This document shows, piece after piece, positions 29,319-40,888 of a stretch of 64,000 bases of DNA. A program made the position numbers and the translations under genes. Numbering within the stretch: position 1 is the first letter of the stretch; each line of letters begins with the position of its first letter. Where the stretch lies: the NCBI RefSeq assembly GCF_016463975.1, contig NZ_JAEMNX010000006.1, forward strand, positions 62,001 through 126,000, read 5' to 3'. Source of the stretch: Marinomonas transparens. Lineage in GTDB: Bacteria; Pseudomonadota; Gammaproteobacteria; Pseudomonadales; Marinomonadaceae. The notes under the pieces are model-generated. The model worked only from the letters and a program-made list of their open reading frames with translations, did not search any database and had not been told where the DNA came from.

Positions 29319-29789
29319 ATGTTGATAGAAAAAGAAATACATGGTGAAGAGGCGATGGAAGGTTTGGGGGCCAGTTTTGCATCTGTATTAAATACCGGTG
29401 GCGTTGTTTACCTTGAAGGTGATCTAGGGATGGGGAAAACAACCTTAGTACGTGGGGTTTTACATGGTTTGGGTTATGTGGGGCCAGTAAAGAGCCCAAC
29501 CTACACGATTGTTGAGCCCTATGAGATAAAAACTTTAGAAGCTTTTCACTTTGATTTGTATCGGATGGCGGATGCGGAAGAGTTAGAGTATATGGGCATT
29601 CGAGATTATTTTTCTGAAAGTAGTTTGTGCTTAATTGAATGGGCGGAAATGGGGCGTGGTGTGTTGCCTGAGGCGGATTTAGTTGTGCGTTTGAGCCTAA
29701 TTCGTCAAGGTAGAAAGGTGTTGATAGAGTCTCAAACGGAAAAAGGTCACACTGCTCTGGCTTTATGGTCAGATGTCATAACTGCTTGA
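29319..29789 (+). CDS. tsaE: tRNA threonylcarbamoyladenosine ATPase TsaE
   Basis: This P-loop ATPase (GDLGMGKTT at 34-42) is required for t6A modification of ANN-decoding tRNAs together with TsaB and TsaD. Family motifs SPTYTIVEPY, FDLYRMADAEELEYMGI and LIEWAEMG are present. I choose the ATG at 29319 (156 residues) by alignment with E. coli TsaE. In-frame starts at 29298 (GTG) and 29307 (ATG) would add up to seven residues and cannot be excluded, as no candidate has a well-spaced ribosome binding site. It heads the block running to purA. Confidence 0.94.
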   Translation: MLIEKEIHGEEAMEGLGASFASVLNTGGVVYLEGDLGMGKTTLVRGVLHGLGYVGPVKSPTYTIVEPYEIKTLEAFHFDLYRMADAEELEYMGIRDYFSESSLCLIEWAEMGRGVLPEADLVVRLSLIRQGRKVLIESQTEKGHTALALWSDVITA

Positions 29790-29874
29790 TGTGTAGAAGT
29801 CTTTACTCTAAGTAAGATTGAGATCCATTTAATCAGCAGTTATAGTGTGTGGATATACTAGCTAGCTGTCTGAT

Positions 29875-31203
29875 ATGCATACTAAATTCCGTACTTGTCT
29901 TTTTGTTTTTTTAAGTGTTTTGTTATCTGCTATTACTTCGAGTGTTTGGTCATCCGAAGTGCGTGATATACGTGTTGCTCAACAAGAAGGGGTGACGCGC
30001 TTAGTGTTTGAATTGTCTGCGGCCTCGGGGCACCGCATATTCCCTCTCTCCAACCCTGACCGAATTGTTCTTGATGTCAGTGGTGCTAATCTTAGCAATT
30101 CTGTTGTTAATGGTTTGTCGGCCCTGTCTTCCGATATATTAATGCGTGTGCGCTACGCAAAACGAGATAGTGGCGTGCGTTTTGTGCTGGATTTGACTCA
30201 TAAGGCAAAGGCGAAAAGCACTGTTTTGGCGGCCAATGAGACTTATGGTCCACGCATTATGGTGGAGCTTGAGCATGGTGCTAAAAAAGCTGCTACGGTT
30301 GTAAAAAGTCTTGCTAATTTGTCTAAGGAAAAGCGCGATATTGTGATTGCGATTGACCCAGGACACGGAGGTAAAGACCCAGGGGCATTGGGTCAATACA
30401 AGGTACGAGAAAAAGATGTCGTATTGTCTATTGGCAAGGAGTTGGCGAGACGGCTCAATGGCATGGATGGCTTTAAAGCCGTGATGACCCGTTCTAGTGA
30501 TAAGTTTTTAAAGCTGCGCCAACGTTCTCGCGTGGCAAGGGAGGCTAATGCAGATTTGATGATTTCGATTCATGCGGATGCTTTTACTAAGGCGAGTGCT
30601 AGAGGGGCATCTGTTTGGGCGCTTTCCTTGAGTGGCAAATCGTCGGAAATGGGGCGTTGGCTGGCGCAACAGGAGAATGCAGCGGATTTGGTTGGCGGTA
30701 TTTCCCTTGATGATAAAGACCAGTTGCTGGCCGAGGTTTTGTTAGATATGTCGATGAATTCGACTATTCAGATGAGTTTGAATATTGGTAAAAGTGTGTT
30801 GGGGGAAATGAGGGGGGTGGCAAAACTGCATAAAAACACAGTGCAGCAAGCCGGTTTTGTTGTATTGAAATCGCCTGATATTCCTTCGATACTTATTGAG
30901 ACTGGTTTTGTATCAAATAAGACGGAAGCTAAAAATCTATCAAGCCGAAATTATCGTGTGAAATTGGCGGGGTCTATTGCAGAAGGTGTTAAAGACTATT
31001 TCACTAAAAATGCACCCGATGGCACCTTGTTGGCATGGAAGCAGAAAAAGCATGCAGATTATATATATACGGTAGGCAAGGGGGATACCTTGTCTGAAAT
31101 AGCGCGACGTAATCAGGTGTCTTTACCGAAATTGCGTCAAGCAAACACCTTGAAGAATGATGTGATTTGGATAGGTCAAAAACTGGTTATTCCCGCGGGT
31201 TAA
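29875..31203 (+). CDS. amiB: N-acetylmuramoyl-L-alanine amidase, AmiB type
   Basis: This 442-residue secreted amidase has a signal peptide (cleavage near SSVWS-SEV), an AMIN domain (about 28-125) for septal targeting and an Amidase_3 zinc catalytic domain (about 155-375; IAIDPGHGGKDPGA, SIHADAF, ILIETGFVSN). A single C-terminal LysM follows (about 397-440; YTVGKGDTLSEIARRNQVS). It splits septal peptidoglycan during daughter-cell separation. The LysM and location between tsaE and mutL favour AmiB over AmiA/C. The ribosome binding site is weak. Confidence 0.95.
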   Translation: MHTKFRTCLFVFLSVLLSAITSSVWSSEVRDIRVAQQEGVTRLVFELSAASGHRIFPLSNPDRIVLDVSGANLSNSVVNGLSALSSDILMRVRYAKRDSGVRFVLDLTHKAKAKSTVLAANETYGPRIMVELEHGAKKAATVVKSLANLSKEKRDIVIAIDPGHGGKDPGALGQYKVREKDVVLSIGKELARRLNGMDGFKAVMTRSSDKFLKLRQRSRVAREANADLMISIHADAFTKASARGASVWALSLSGKSSEMGRWLAQQENAADLVGGISLDDKDQLLAEVLLDMSMNSTIQMSLNIGKSVLGEMRGVAKLHKNTVQQAGFVVLKSPDIPSILIETGFVSNKTEAKNLSSRNYRVKLAGSIAEGVKDYFTKNAPDGTLLAWKQKKHADYIYTVGKGDTLSEIARRNQVSLPKLRQANTLKNDVIWIGQKLVIPAG

Positions 31204-31260
31204 ACTCTCATTTAAGCCTCATGCAATCGGTATGAGGTATCTTCATATTAAAGGTCGTTC

Positions 31261-33171
31261 ATGCAAAGAATTAGTCTCTTATCCCCCCGTTTAGCCAACC
31301 AAATTGCTGCCGGAGAAGTGGTTGAACGACCCGCTTCTGTAGTGAAAGAACTGCTAGAGAACAGTTTGGATGCTGGTGCATCGCAATTAGATATTGATGT
31401 GGAACAGGGGGGCGTTAGGCGGATAAAAATACGTGATAATGGCACGGGTATCATGAAAGATGACCTAGCTTTGGCGTTAAGTCGTCATGCGACCAGTAAG
31501 ATTATCACTCTGGATGACCTAGAGGCTGTGCGCACCTTGGGGTTTCGCGGTGAAGCTTTAGCCAGTATTAGTTCTGTGTCTAGGATGCATTTAACTTCTC
31601 AAGCCGAGGACGAAAGTGACGCTTGGCGTGTTGAAGCGGAAGGTAAAGATATGGCTGCTGCGATTCGTCCTGCTTCCCATCCACAAGGTACGACCATCGA
31701 AGTGCGAGACTTATTTTTTAACACGCCCGCACGTCGGAAATTCTTGCGTACTGAAAAAACGGAATTTACCCATTTGGAGGAAGTGGTGAAGCGTCTTGCT
31801 TTAAGCCGCTATGATACGGGCTTTCGTCTAAGCCACAATGGTAAGCAGGTTTATGATTTACGCCCTGTGACCGATCAGCTTCATGCGGAGCATAGGCTGG
31901 CAAGTTTGTTAGGTAAGAAGTTCATCGAAAACTCTCTGACTTTAGATGTTGAAGCGGCTGGGTTACGTTTGTGGGGCTGGATTGGCTTGCCGACCTTTTC
32001 TCGTTCACAAGCTGATTTGCAGTACTTTTTTGTTAATGGACGAGTGGTGAAAGATAAGTTGGTGGCCCATGCGGTTCGTCAGGCGTATCGAGATGTTTTA
32101 TATAATGGACGCCACCCTACCTTTGTTTTGTATTTGGAGTTAGATCCATCGACGGTTGATGTGAACGTGCATCCTACTAAGCATGAGGTTCGCTTTCGAG
32201 ATGGGCGTTTAGTGCATGATTTTTTGTTTAGCCGAATTCATAAAGCTATCGCAGATGTTCGCCCTGAGTCGGATGCGGCACCCGTGGGGGCAGGTCAAGA
32301 AAGTGGCCCGTATGAATCAAATATTACGGAACAGTCAGCCTTGCCTTTGGCGAATCGTCCAGCCGGTGGGCAGGATTGGATGAGACCATCTTCCAGTGTG
32401 GTGGATTCAGCTAGTGTACGAGGCCAGCTTGAGGGGATGCGTAGTCTGTCTGGTTATGCGCAAAATTATGCGGCGACTGTTGAGCAAGTAGATCCAGAGA
32501 CGGGTGAGATTAGAGAGGTCGCTAGTCCACAGCTTAATAGCTCGGAGGCTTCGTCGTCGTTTGTTGAGGGGGGGGAGTACCAGAAAGTTCCTCCGTTGGG
32601 TTTTGCCATCGCTCAGTTGCATGGCGTTTATATTATTTCGGAGAGTGAGCAAGGGTTAATCTTAGTAGACATGCATGCAGCCCATGAGCGCATTGTGTAT
32701 GAACGTATGAAAACGGCCTTTTATCAAAAAAATATTGCTTCTCAGCCTTTGTTGGTACCTATCAATATTTCTGTGTCGCAAAGCGAGGCAGATCTTGTTG
32801 AAGAAAGTAGCCATGTATTTGAGGCTTTTGGTTTTCGTGTTGAGCGTACTGGATTAGAGAGTGTCATGGTGCGTGAGGTGCCTGTAATTTTGATTCGAGG
32901 AGATGTTGAAGGCTTGGTTCGAGATGTCATTAGTGATTTGTCTGCGAATGGTGTCTCAGACCTTTTGGAAGCTCGTGCTAATGAGTTAATGGCGAGTATG
33001 TCGTGCCATGGGGCGGTGAGAGCCAATCGCAAGTTAACTATTGCCGAAATGAATAGCTTACTACGGGATATGGAAGTGACGGAACGAAGTGGCCAGTGCA
33101 ATCATGGTCGACCAACTTGGGCTCATATGAGTATGTCGGACTTAGATAAACTTTTTTTGCGAGGGCGCTAA
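31261..33171 (+). CDS. mutL: DNA mismatch repair protein MutL with endonuclease motif
   Basis: This 636-residue protein has an N-terminal GHKL ATPase ([25 protein letters not shown], in pieces; [25 protein letters not shown]) and a C-terminal dimerisation domain after a low-complexity linker (about 345-440). The C-terminal domain contains [12 protein letters not shown] at 470-481, matching the DxHAxxExxxxE nuclease motif of nicking MutL proteins, and CHGAVRANR plus [10 protein letters not shown] metal-site motifs. E. coli MutL lacks these and relies on MutH. AAAGG precedes the ATG. miaA starts one base after the stop. Confidence 0.97.
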   Translation: MQRISLLSPRLANQIAAGEVVERPASVVKELLENSLDAGASQLDIDVEQGGVRRIKIRDNGTGIMKDDLALALSRHATSKIITLDDLEAVRTLGFRGEALASISSVSRMHLTSQAEDESDAWRVEAEGKDMAAAIRPASHPQGTTIEVRDLFFNTPARRKFLRTEKTEFTHLEEVVKRLALSRYDTGFRLSHNGKQVYDLRPVTDQLHAEHRLASLLGKKFIENSLTLDVEAAGLRLWGWIGLPTFSRSQADLQYFFVNGRVVKDKLVAHAVRQAYRDVLYNGRHPTFVLYLELDPSTVDVNVHPTKHEVRFRDGRLVHDFLFSRIHKAIADVRPESDAAPVGAGQESGPYESNITEQSALPLANRPAGGQDWMRPSSSVVDSASVRGQLEGMRSLSGYAQNYAATVEQVDPETGEIREVASPQLNSSEASSSFVEGGEYQKVPPLGFAIAQLHGVYIISESEQGLILVDMHAAHERIVYERMKTAFYQKNIASQPLLVPINISVSQSEADLVEESSHVFEAFGFRVERTGLESVMVREVPVILIRGDVEGLVRDVISDLSANGVSDLLEARANELMASMSCHGAVRANRKLTIAEMNSLLRDMEVTERSGQCNHGRPTWAHMSMSDLDKLFLRGR

Positions 33172-33172
33172 T

Positions 33173-34105
33173 ATGACAAAACCAAGTGTGGTTTGCCTGA
33201 TGGGGCCGACGGCCTCAGGAAAAACTGGGTTGGCGGTAGAGTTAGCCCAGCACCACAATTTTGAAATTATTAGTGTTGATTCGGCTTTGGTTTACAAGGG
33301 GATGGACATTGGTACGGCGAAACCTGATGCCAATATTCTGGCCAAAGCGCCCCATCGATTGATTGATATTATTGATCCTTTGGAGTCTTATTCTGCGGCA
33401 GACTTTGTGTTGGATGCAGTTGAACAGTCACAAGAAATTTTGGCAAAGGGGAAAACGCCATTATTGGTGGGCGGCACCATGATGTATTTTAATGCCCTGC
33501 AAAAAGGCCTAGCGGAAATGCCGCAAGCAGACGCTGATGTACGTAGGCAGATTGAAAAAGAGGCGTTAGAAAGTGGTTGGGATGCGCTTCATGAGGCGTT
33601 AAAGAAGGTGGATCCCGAGGCCGCTTTGCGTATTCATCCGAATGACCCCCAGCGCTTGCAGCGTGCTTTGGAGGTTTACCGTCTTTCAGGGAAAACCATG
33701 ACGCAGTTGTGGGCCGAGCAAGAGCCTATGTCTTTGCCTTTTGATCTGGTGAATTTAGCGGTGATGCCGAAAGAAAGAAGTGTGCTTCATGAGCGTATTG
33801 AGCAGCGTTTTTATGACATGATGGAGCAAGGTTTCCTTGCTGAAGTGGAAGGTTTTTATCAGCGCGGTGATCTGTCTATTGAGATGCCTTCTATGCGCTG
33901 TGTTGGTTATCGTCAACTTTGGCAATATTTAGACGGTGACGATTTGCTAGATGATGCTATCTTTAAAGGGGTAGTTGCTACACGCCAGTTGGCAAAAAGA
34001 CAATTAACTTGGTTACGGGGGTGGGAGAATCTTGCGATTTTTGACAGTTTGTCAAAAGATCTTGTACCAGAAGCCTTGAATTACATAGAAAGCAGGATTA
34101 TATAG
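33173..34105 (+). CDS. miaA: tRNA dimethylallyltransferase
   Basis: This 310-residue enzyme has P-loop GPTASGKT at 11-18, [21 protein letters not shown] and the C-terminal [14 protein letters not shown] segment. It isopentenylates A37 of UNN-decoding tRNAs, and the product helps decode rpoS and others. The start lies one base past mutL, so translation is probably coupled. Confidence 0.97.
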   Translation: MTKPSVVCLMGPTASGKTGLAVELAQHHNFEIISVDSALVYKGMDIGTAKPDANILAKAPHRLIDIIDPLESYSAADFVLDAVEQSQEILAKGKTPLLVGGTMMYFNALQKGLAEMPQADADVRRQIEKEALESGWDALHEALKKVDPEAALRIHPNDPQRLQRALEVYRLSGKTMTQLWAEQEPMSLPFDLVNLAVMPKERSVLHERIEQRFYDMMEQGFLAEVEGFYQRGDLSIEMPSMRCVGYRQLWQYLDGDDLLDDAIFKGVVATRQLAKRQLTWLRGWENLAIFDSLSKDLVPEALNYIESRII

Positions 34106-34194
34106 GGGAAATGGAGAAAAATTTGGTGTAGTATCTACGATATTGTTTTATCGAGATTTAATTTCATATTTTACGCTTACTTAAGGAGATTCCA

Positions 34195-34440
34195 ATGTCA
34201 AAAGGGCAATCATTACAAGACCCTTATCTAAATGTTCTACGTAAAGAGAGAGTGCCAGTTTCTATCTTTCTAGTGAACGGTATTAAGCTTCAAGGTCAAA
34301 TCGAATCATTCGATCAGTTTGTGATTCTATTAAAAAACACCGTTAGTCAAATGGTTTATAAACATGCCATTTCGACGGTTGTGCCTTCTCGTACTATCCG
34401 CATCCCGACTCCTGATCAGCCGGAAGATGCCGCTGAATAG
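34195..34440 (+). CDS. hfq: RNA chaperone Hfq
   Basis: This 81-residue Hfq has both Sm motifs ([21 protein letters not shown] and [12 protein letters not shown], with the YKH U-binding loop). It forms the hexamer that pairs small RNAs with mRNAs. The C-terminal tail is short (about 13 residues) and acidic, against about 37 in E. coli, as in Pseudomonas-type Hfq. AAGGAG lies seven bases before the ATG. Confidence 0.97.
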   Translation: MSKGQSLQDPYLNVLRKERVPVSIFLVNGIKLQGQIESFDQFVILLKNTVSQMVYKHAISTVVPSRTIRIPTPDQPEDAAE

Positions 34441-34475
34441 CTTGGCCGTTGTAGGGCAAGCAGAGGAATACCAGA

Positions 34476-35771
34476 TTGTTTTTTGAACGCCCCGATAGCG
34501 GTGATCTTGCTGTTTTAGTTCATATGGATTTTCATGATCAACATGAGTCTTATGGACCTGAAGAGTTTATTGAGCTTGCTATTTCGGCTGGCGCCGATCC
34601 TGTTGCTGTTGTAACTGGATCCCGTCAGCGCCCCGATTCTAGATACTTTGTCGGCACAGGCAAGCTAGATGAAATCAAAGATATTGTTGATCGTGAAGAG
34701 GCCGAAGTGGTGCTTTTTGATCATGCTTTATCTCCTTCCCAAGAACGTAATTTAGAAAGTGCCCTACAGTGTCGAGTGATTGACCGTACTGGGCTTATCT
34801 TGGATATTTTTGCTCAACGTGCACGTACCCATGAAGGTAAGTTGCAGGTGGAGCTTGCTCAACTACAACATACATCAACTCGTCTTATTCGAGGCTGGAC
34901 GCATTTAGAGCGCCAAAAAGGCGGTATCGGTATGCGTGGGCCGGGTGAGACGCAGCTTGAAACGGACCGTCGATTGTTGCGAGAGCGCATTAAGGCTATT
35001 CAAAAGCGTTTAGCTAAGGTGGATTCTCAGCGTGATCAAAATCGTCGTTCTCGCTCTCGTTCTGCTGTGCCGACGGTTTCCCTTGTTGGTTATACCAATG
35101 CAGGCAAATCAACGCTATTTAATCGTGCGACGGGGGCGGATGTTTTTGCCGCAGATCAGTTGTTTGCTACTTTGGATCCAACGTTAAGGCGTTTGGATGT
35201 CGAGCAAATTGGTTCAATTGTTTTGGCGGACACGGTTGGTTTTATTCGACAGTTGCCCCATAGATTGGTGAAAGCCTTTCAAGCGACCTTAAAAGAGTCT
35301 TCCGAGGCTGATTTGCTGTTGCATGTGGTGGACGCTGCGGATATTTCGCGTGATGAAAATATTTCCCATGTGGATGCTGTGTTGGAAGAAATTGGTGCTA
35401 ATGAAGTGCCTGTTTTGAAGGTTTTCAATAAAATTGATGCCTTGCCAACGGCAGAGCCAAGAATTGATAGGGATGCCGAAGGGAACCCCTATCGAGTTTG
35501 GCTGTCTGCACGTGATGGTCTTGGTATTGATTTGTTAAAGCAAGCGATTGCCGAGCTGATGGGCGAAGATGTGATGAACGAAACGCTTTACTTGTCTAAT
35601 GATTTGGGCCGATTGCGGGCCATGTTGTTTGAGCATGGGGCGGTAAGATCGGAGCACTTTGATGAAGACGGTCGATCGGTACTTAACGTCAGGTTGCCGA
35701 AAAAAGATTATTTACAGCTTTTGGCTCGTGCTGGTACATCTGAGGATCAGGTTGAAGCAGCAGTAAGCTAA
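34476..35771 (+). CDS. hflX: Ribosome-rescue GTPase HflX
   Basis: This 431-residue GTPase has the N-terminal HflX domain (YFVGTGKLDEIK, VVLFDHALSPSQERNLE), a Gly-rich linker (GGIGMRGPGETQLETDRR) and a G domain (G1 GYTNAGKST from residue 205, G3 DTVGF, G4 NKID). It splits stalled 70S ribosomes, especially under heat stress. The start is TTG, supported by an AGAGGA box and by alignment of FFERPDSGDLAVLVH with the E. coli start. It follows hfq after 35 bases. Confidence 0.96.
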   Translation: MFFERPDSGDLAVLVHMDFHDQHESYGPEEFIELAISAGADPVAVVTGSRQRPDSRYFVGTGKLDEIKDIVDREEAEVVLFDHALSPSQERNLESALQCRVIDRTGLILDIFAQRARTHEGKLQVELAQLQHTSTRLIRGWTHLERQKGGIGMRGPGETQLETDRRLLRERIKAIQKRLAKVDSQRDQNRRSRSRSAVPTVSLVGYTNAGKSTLFNRATGADVFAADQLFATLDPTLRRLDVEQIGSIVLADTVGFIRQLPHRLVKAFQATLKESSEADLLLHVVDAADISRDENISHVDAVLEEIGANEVPVLKVFNKIDALPTAEPRIDRDAEGNPYRVWLSARDGLGIDLLKQAIAELMGEDVMNETLYLSNDLGRLRAMLFEHGAVRSEHFDEDGRSVLNVRLPKKDYLQLLARAGTSEDQVEAAVS

Positions 35772-35805
35772 CAGAATTATCATTAAAATAAAGTGGAGAC
35801 GTAGT

Positions 35806-37050
35806 ATGGCCTGGAATGAACCGGGTAATAACGACAATGACCCATGGAATCCAGATAAGAACCGTAATAATGGTGCTGGGCGCCCTGATGATGGTCGTGA
35901 GAAAGATGCTGATAAAGGAGATCCATGGGGTCGCCAGACTGGTGGAAGAGATCAAGGTCCTCCTGATTTAGATGAGGCCTTCAGAAAGCTGATGGATATG
36001 CTGGGTGTGAAAAAAACACGTAAAGGCGGTTCCGGTGGCGGTAATGACTCTGGCTTATCAGGAAAATTCAGTAGTGGCTTGATTGCGATTGTTCTTATCG
36101 GTTTGTTGGCCTTATGGGCGGCGACAGGTGTGTATCAGGTCGATCAGCAAGAGCGTGGTGTTGTACTTCGTTTAGGTAAGTATAATGCGACTGTTTTGCC
36201 GGGTTTGCATTGGAATCCACCACTCATTGATTCTGTTAGTAAGGTGAATGTGACTAAGGTTCGTTCCCATGATCATAAAGCATTAATGCTCACGGTTGAT
36301 GATGCAATTGTTGAAGTGGGTGTTTCTGTGCAGTATTCGGTGCAAGATCCTAAGAATTTCTTGATCAATGTACGTGACCCTGAAGAGTCGCTTGCTCAGG
36401 TGACGGAAAGTGCACTTCGTCATGTAGTGGGTAGCTCTGAAATGGATCAAATCTTAACAGAAGGTCGAGAGCTATTGGCGGCAGAGGTTAAGGCGCGTAT
36501 CCAAGACTATAGTAATTTGTATGGAACTGGTTTGCTGATTTCAAAGGTTAACGTGGAAAATACTCAAGCGCCTACTCAGGTGCAAGAGGCATTTGATGAT
36601 GTTATCAAGGCGAAAGAAGATGAGCTAAGAGTGCGTAACGAAGCGGAATCTTATGCTAATGGTATTATTCCTGAGGCGCGTGGTAGAGCGCAGCGTATTA
36701 GGGAAGAGGCGGAAGCTTATCGTTCTGAGATTGTGGCTCGTGCTGATGGTCAAGCCGATCGTTTTGATCGCTTGTATCGAGAATACACTAAGGCGCCTGA
36801 TGTCACTCGTCGTCGTTTGTATATTGAAACCATGGAATCCGTTTATCAAAACGTGAATAAGGTGGTTGTTGATACTGAAGGTGGAAACAACATGATGTAT
36901 TTACCTCTTGATCAGTTGATGAAGCAGAGTGCTAGTTCTGGTGCTGCTGGTGCATTGGGTTCTAATGATATTAGTAACCTAACGGATCAGGTGCTGAATG
37001 AATTGCGTAAACGTCAAGGTGCTAAAACAACAAGAGAGGGTAGAAACTAA
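35806..37050 (+). CDS. hflK: FtsH protease modulator HflK
   Basis: This 414-residue SPFH/band 7 protein has a long Asp/Gly/Asn-rich cytoplasmic N-terminus (1-80), one membrane helix (about 88-105), a periplasmic SPFH domain and a charged coiled coil (about 265-325). With HflC it forms the cage around FtsH that controls membrane-protein degradation. AGTGGAG precedes the ATG. Its stop overlaps the hflC start by one base (TAATG). Confidence 0.96.
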   Translation: MAWNEPGNNDNDPWNPDKNRNNGAGRPDDGREKDADKGDPWGRQTGGRDQGPPDLDEAFRKLMDMLGVKKTRKGGSGGGNDSGLSGKFSSGLIAIVLIGLLALWAATGVYQVDQQERGVVLRLGKYNATVLPGLHWNPPLIDSVSKVNVTKVRSHDHKALMLTVDDAIVEVGVSVQYSVQDPKNFLINVRDPEESLAQVTESALRHVVGSSEMDQILTEGRELLAAEVKARIQDYSNLYGTGLLISKVNVENTQAPTQVQEAFDDVIKAKEDELRVRNEAESYANGIIPEARGRAQRIREEAEAYRSEIVARADGQADRFDRLYREYTKAPDVTRRRLYIETMESVYQNVNKVVVDTEGGNNMMYLPLDQLMKQSASSGAAGALGSNDISNLTDQVLNELRKRQGAKTTREGRN

Positions 37051-37919
37051 TGAAAGGCTTTTCTTTTATCGTTTTATTTGTCCTTCTTTTGAGTGTGCTT
37101 GTTGCTTCTCAGACGCTTTATGTTGTGAAAGAAACAGAGCGTGCAGTTGTGCTGAAGTTTGGTGAAATTGTCGAGGCGGATGTTCAGCCTGGTATTCACT
37201 TTAAATTACCAGTTATGAATGAAGTGAAGAAGTTCGATGCGCGTATTTTGACCATGGACTCTCGTCCTCAACGTTATTTGACGTTGGAGAAAAAAGCGGT
37301 AGTGGTTGATTCTTATGTGAAGTGGAAGATTGATTCTGTTGCTAAATATTATCAAGCGACTTCAGGTGATGAAATCATTGCCAATCGAGTGCTTTCGTCT
37401 CGTGTTGATACTGGGCTCCGTAATAAGTTCGGTGAGCGAACTATGCATGAAGTGGTGTCTGGGGAACGTGATCAGTTAATGACTGAATTACGTGACGACT
37501 TGAATAAAGTCGCTCAGAACGAGCTGGGTATTTCTATTGTTGATATTCGTGTTAAGCGTATTGATTTGCCGCCAGATGTGAGTGAGTCCGTTTATCAGCG
37601 TATGAGAACTGAGCGTGAGCGTGAAGCCCGTGAGCACAGATCGAAAGGTTTGGAGCTTGCTGAAGGTATTCGTGCTGATGCTGATAGGCAGCAGGTAGTA
37701 TTAGAAGCGGAAGCGCAACGTGATGCCGAGATGATTCGCGGTGACGGTGATGCTAAAGCAGCGGCTATTTATTCTAATGTTTACACGCAAGACCCTGAGT
37801 TTTATGAGTTCTATCGTAGTTTGCAGGCCTATCGTGCTAGCTTTGAAGGTAAGAATGATTTATTTGTTCTTAAGCCTGATGGTGAGTTCTTTAAGTACTT
37901 AAATAGTGCAACAAAATAG
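37050..37919 (+). CDS. hflC: FtsH protease modulator HflC
   Basis: This 289-residue HflK partner has an N-terminal membrane helix (3-22), an SPFH domain (VKETERAVVLKFGEI...PGIHFKLP) and a helical segment rich in Arg/Glu/Ala (about 185-240). It is translationally coupled to hflK. A terminator follows before the DUF2065 gene. Confidence 0.96.
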   Translation: MKGFSFIVLFVLLLSVLVASQTLYVVKETERAVVLKFGEIVEADVQPGIHFKLPVMNEVKKFDARILTMDSRPQRYLTLEKKAVVVDSYVKWKIDSVAKYYQATSGDEIIANRVLSSRVDTGLRNKFGERTMHEVVSGERDQLMTELRDDLNKVAQNELGISIVDIRVKRIDLPPDVSESVYQRMRTEREREAREHRSKGLELAEGIRADADRQQVVLEAEAQRDAEMIRGDGDAKAAAIYSNVYTQDPEFYEFYRSLQAYRASFEGKNDLFVLKPDGEFFKYLNSATK

Positions 37920-37987
37920 AGTGATTATTCGTCAATAATCTGTCATGGGGCCTATTTGTTAAAATAGGAAACATGGTACTATTACGC

Positions 37988-38011
37988 AAACCGGGCAACG
38001 CCCGGTTTTTT
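37988..38011 (+). terminator. Terminator after hflC
   Basis: CCGGGC, loop AAC, GCCCGG form a perfect stem with flanking A and T runs, six T following. It lies 70 bases past hflC and 24 before the DUF2065 gene. Confidence 0.9.
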
Positions 38012-38034
38012 AATGGTCAAAATAAAGAGATTCT

Positions 38035-38232
38035 ATGCAAGAATTATTGCAGTCGCTGCTGGTTGGCGTCAGCTTGTTATTAATTGCCGAGGGTGTATTG
38101 CCGTTTTTGGCTCCAAATATTTGGAGGGAAATTATGGTGAGAGCCGTCGCTAGCTCGGATTTTAATTTACGAATTCTGGGCGCAATTAGTATGTTTCTTG
38201 GGTTAATACTTCTTTTGCTGACCCGAAGCTAA
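38035..38232 (+). CDS. DUF2065 membrane protein (YjeT type)
   Basis: This 65-residue protein has two hydrophobic helices (about 5-27 and 44-63) separated by PNIWREIMVRAVASSD, the pattern of YjeT. It keeps the conserved location between hflC and hisZ/purA. Function is unknown. hisZ starts 12 bases later. Confidence 0.9.
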   Translation: MQELLQSLLVGVSLLLIAEGVLPFLAPNIWREIMVRAVASSDFNLRILGAISMFLGLILLLLTRS

Positions 38233-38244
38233 GAGGAAAATTTA

Positions 38245-39414
38245 ATGGCATTAGCAGATCGTTGGTTGCTTCCTGAAGGTGTTGATGAGGCCTTACCTGA
38301 GCAGGCTGCTAAAATTGAACACCTTAGAAGAACGCTGCTGAATCTCCACGCTAGTTGGGGATACCACTTAGTGATACCCCCTCTTTTAGAATATTTAGAC
38401 TCCCTTCTTACTGGTGCTGGTTCAGACCTAGAAAATGAAACCTTTAAGGTGATTGATCAGTTATCTGGTCGTCTTCTCGGTATTCGGGCGGATTTCACTT
38501 CTCAGGTTGCTCGTATTGATGCCCATTGCCTTAAAGAAGAAGGTGTTCAGCGTCTAAGTTATTGCGGTAGTGTACTAAGAACCATGCCGGCCGGTTTGGA
38601 TGGTACTCGTAGCCCTATTCAGCTGGGCGCAGAAATTTATGGTCATGGTGGCGTAGAAAGCGATATTGAGGTCTTATCTTTGATGTTGGAGACCTTGTCT
38701 GCGACAGGGCTGTCAAATACGGTCCTTGATCTTGGTCATGTGGATATTGTTAATGGCGTACTGACTGCCTGTGATTTGAATACAGATCAAAAAAATAAGT
38801 TGATTGAGCTCTATAAAGCAAAGGATTTACCTGAACTGGACCGTTATGTTGAAGAGCTTGCTTTGCTTGATTCTCAAGCTCAATGGTTGGTTGGCTTGCC
38901 ACGCTTATGTGGTGGGGTAGAGGTGCTAGAGCGTGCAGCTGAACTATTTGTTGATGTCAGCGATTCTATTAGTCGCGCGTTGGCCTTGCTTGAAGAGGTG
39001 AGTAATGCAGTGGCGGCTCGTTTTCCCTCTGTCGGTTTGCATTTTGACTTGAGTGATTTGGTTTCTTACAACTATCACACAGGGTTGGTCTTCGCCGCTT
39101 ATTTACCTGGGCATGGTAATGCGATTGCCCGTGGTGGTCGTTACAATAACATTGGTCAAGTGTTTGGTCGTCCTCGACCTGCTACGGGGTTTAGTACCGA
39201 TGTGAAGGCCTTGGTTGGCCTTGTTAATCTGCAGATAGAAAAACCAAAAACTGTTTTATCGCCTGTTAGTGTGAATGATGCTCTTTGGAAAAAAGTGAAT
39301 TCATTGCGTGCTGAAGGTTATCGTGTCGTCGAGATGTTGGAAGAAACCTACACTGGTGATGCCGATTTCAAGCTGGATTTGATTGCTGGGACTTGGCAGT
39401 TAATACCAGTTTAA
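38245..39414 (+). CDS. hisZ: ATP phosphoribosyltransferase regulatory subunit HisZ
   Basis: This 389-residue class II histidyl-tRNA synthetase-like protein lacks the C-terminal anticodon-binding domain. LPEGVDEALPEQA at the start, the motif 2-like FRIRADFTSQVAR-type segment and the AIARGGRYNNIG region are typical of HisZ. HisZ binds short-form HisG to make the first enzyme of histidine synthesis allosteric. AGAGGAAAA precedes the ATG. It likely forms an operon with the DUF2065 gene and purA. Confidence 0.93.
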   Translation: MALADRWLLPEGVDEALPEQAAKIEHLRRTLLNLHASWGYHLVIPPLLEYLDSLLTGAGSDLENETFKVIDQLSGRLLGIRADFTSQVARIDAHCLKEEGVQRLSYCGSVLRTMPAGLDGTRSPIQLGAEIYGHGGVESDIEVLSLMLETLSATGLSNTVLDLGHVDIVNGVLTACDLNTDQKNKLIELYKAKDLPELDRYVEELALLDSQAQWLVGLPRLCGGVEVLERAAELFVDVSDSISRALALLEEVSNAVAARFPSVGLHFDLSDLVSYNYHTGLVFAAYLPGHGNAIARGGRYNNIGQVFGRPRPATGFSTDVKALVGLVNLQIEKPKTVLSPVSVNDALWKKVNSLRAEGYRVVEMLEETYTGDADFKLDLIAGTWQLIPV

Positions 39415-39442
39415 AGCGAGATTTTTTTTAAGAACTATCTAA

Positions 39443-40756
<1,314 letters not shown>

Positions 40757-40771
40757 TTTTTAATGTTTTTT

Positions 40772-40798
40772 AAAAGGCCGCTTTATGCGGTCTTTTTT
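40772..40798 (+). terminator. Terminator after purA
   Basis: AAAAGGCCGC pairs with GCGGTCTTTT (one G-T pair) around TTTAT and ends in a T-run, 15 bases past the purA stop. Confidence 0.88.
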
Positions 40799-40888
40799 GT
40801 GCTTTAAGTGGCTAAAATCCAGCATATAAGTATTCTTTGTAAATAGATTGAAAAGAGGGTGCTGTGTTCTTTCTGTGCTGAGGTAGTA

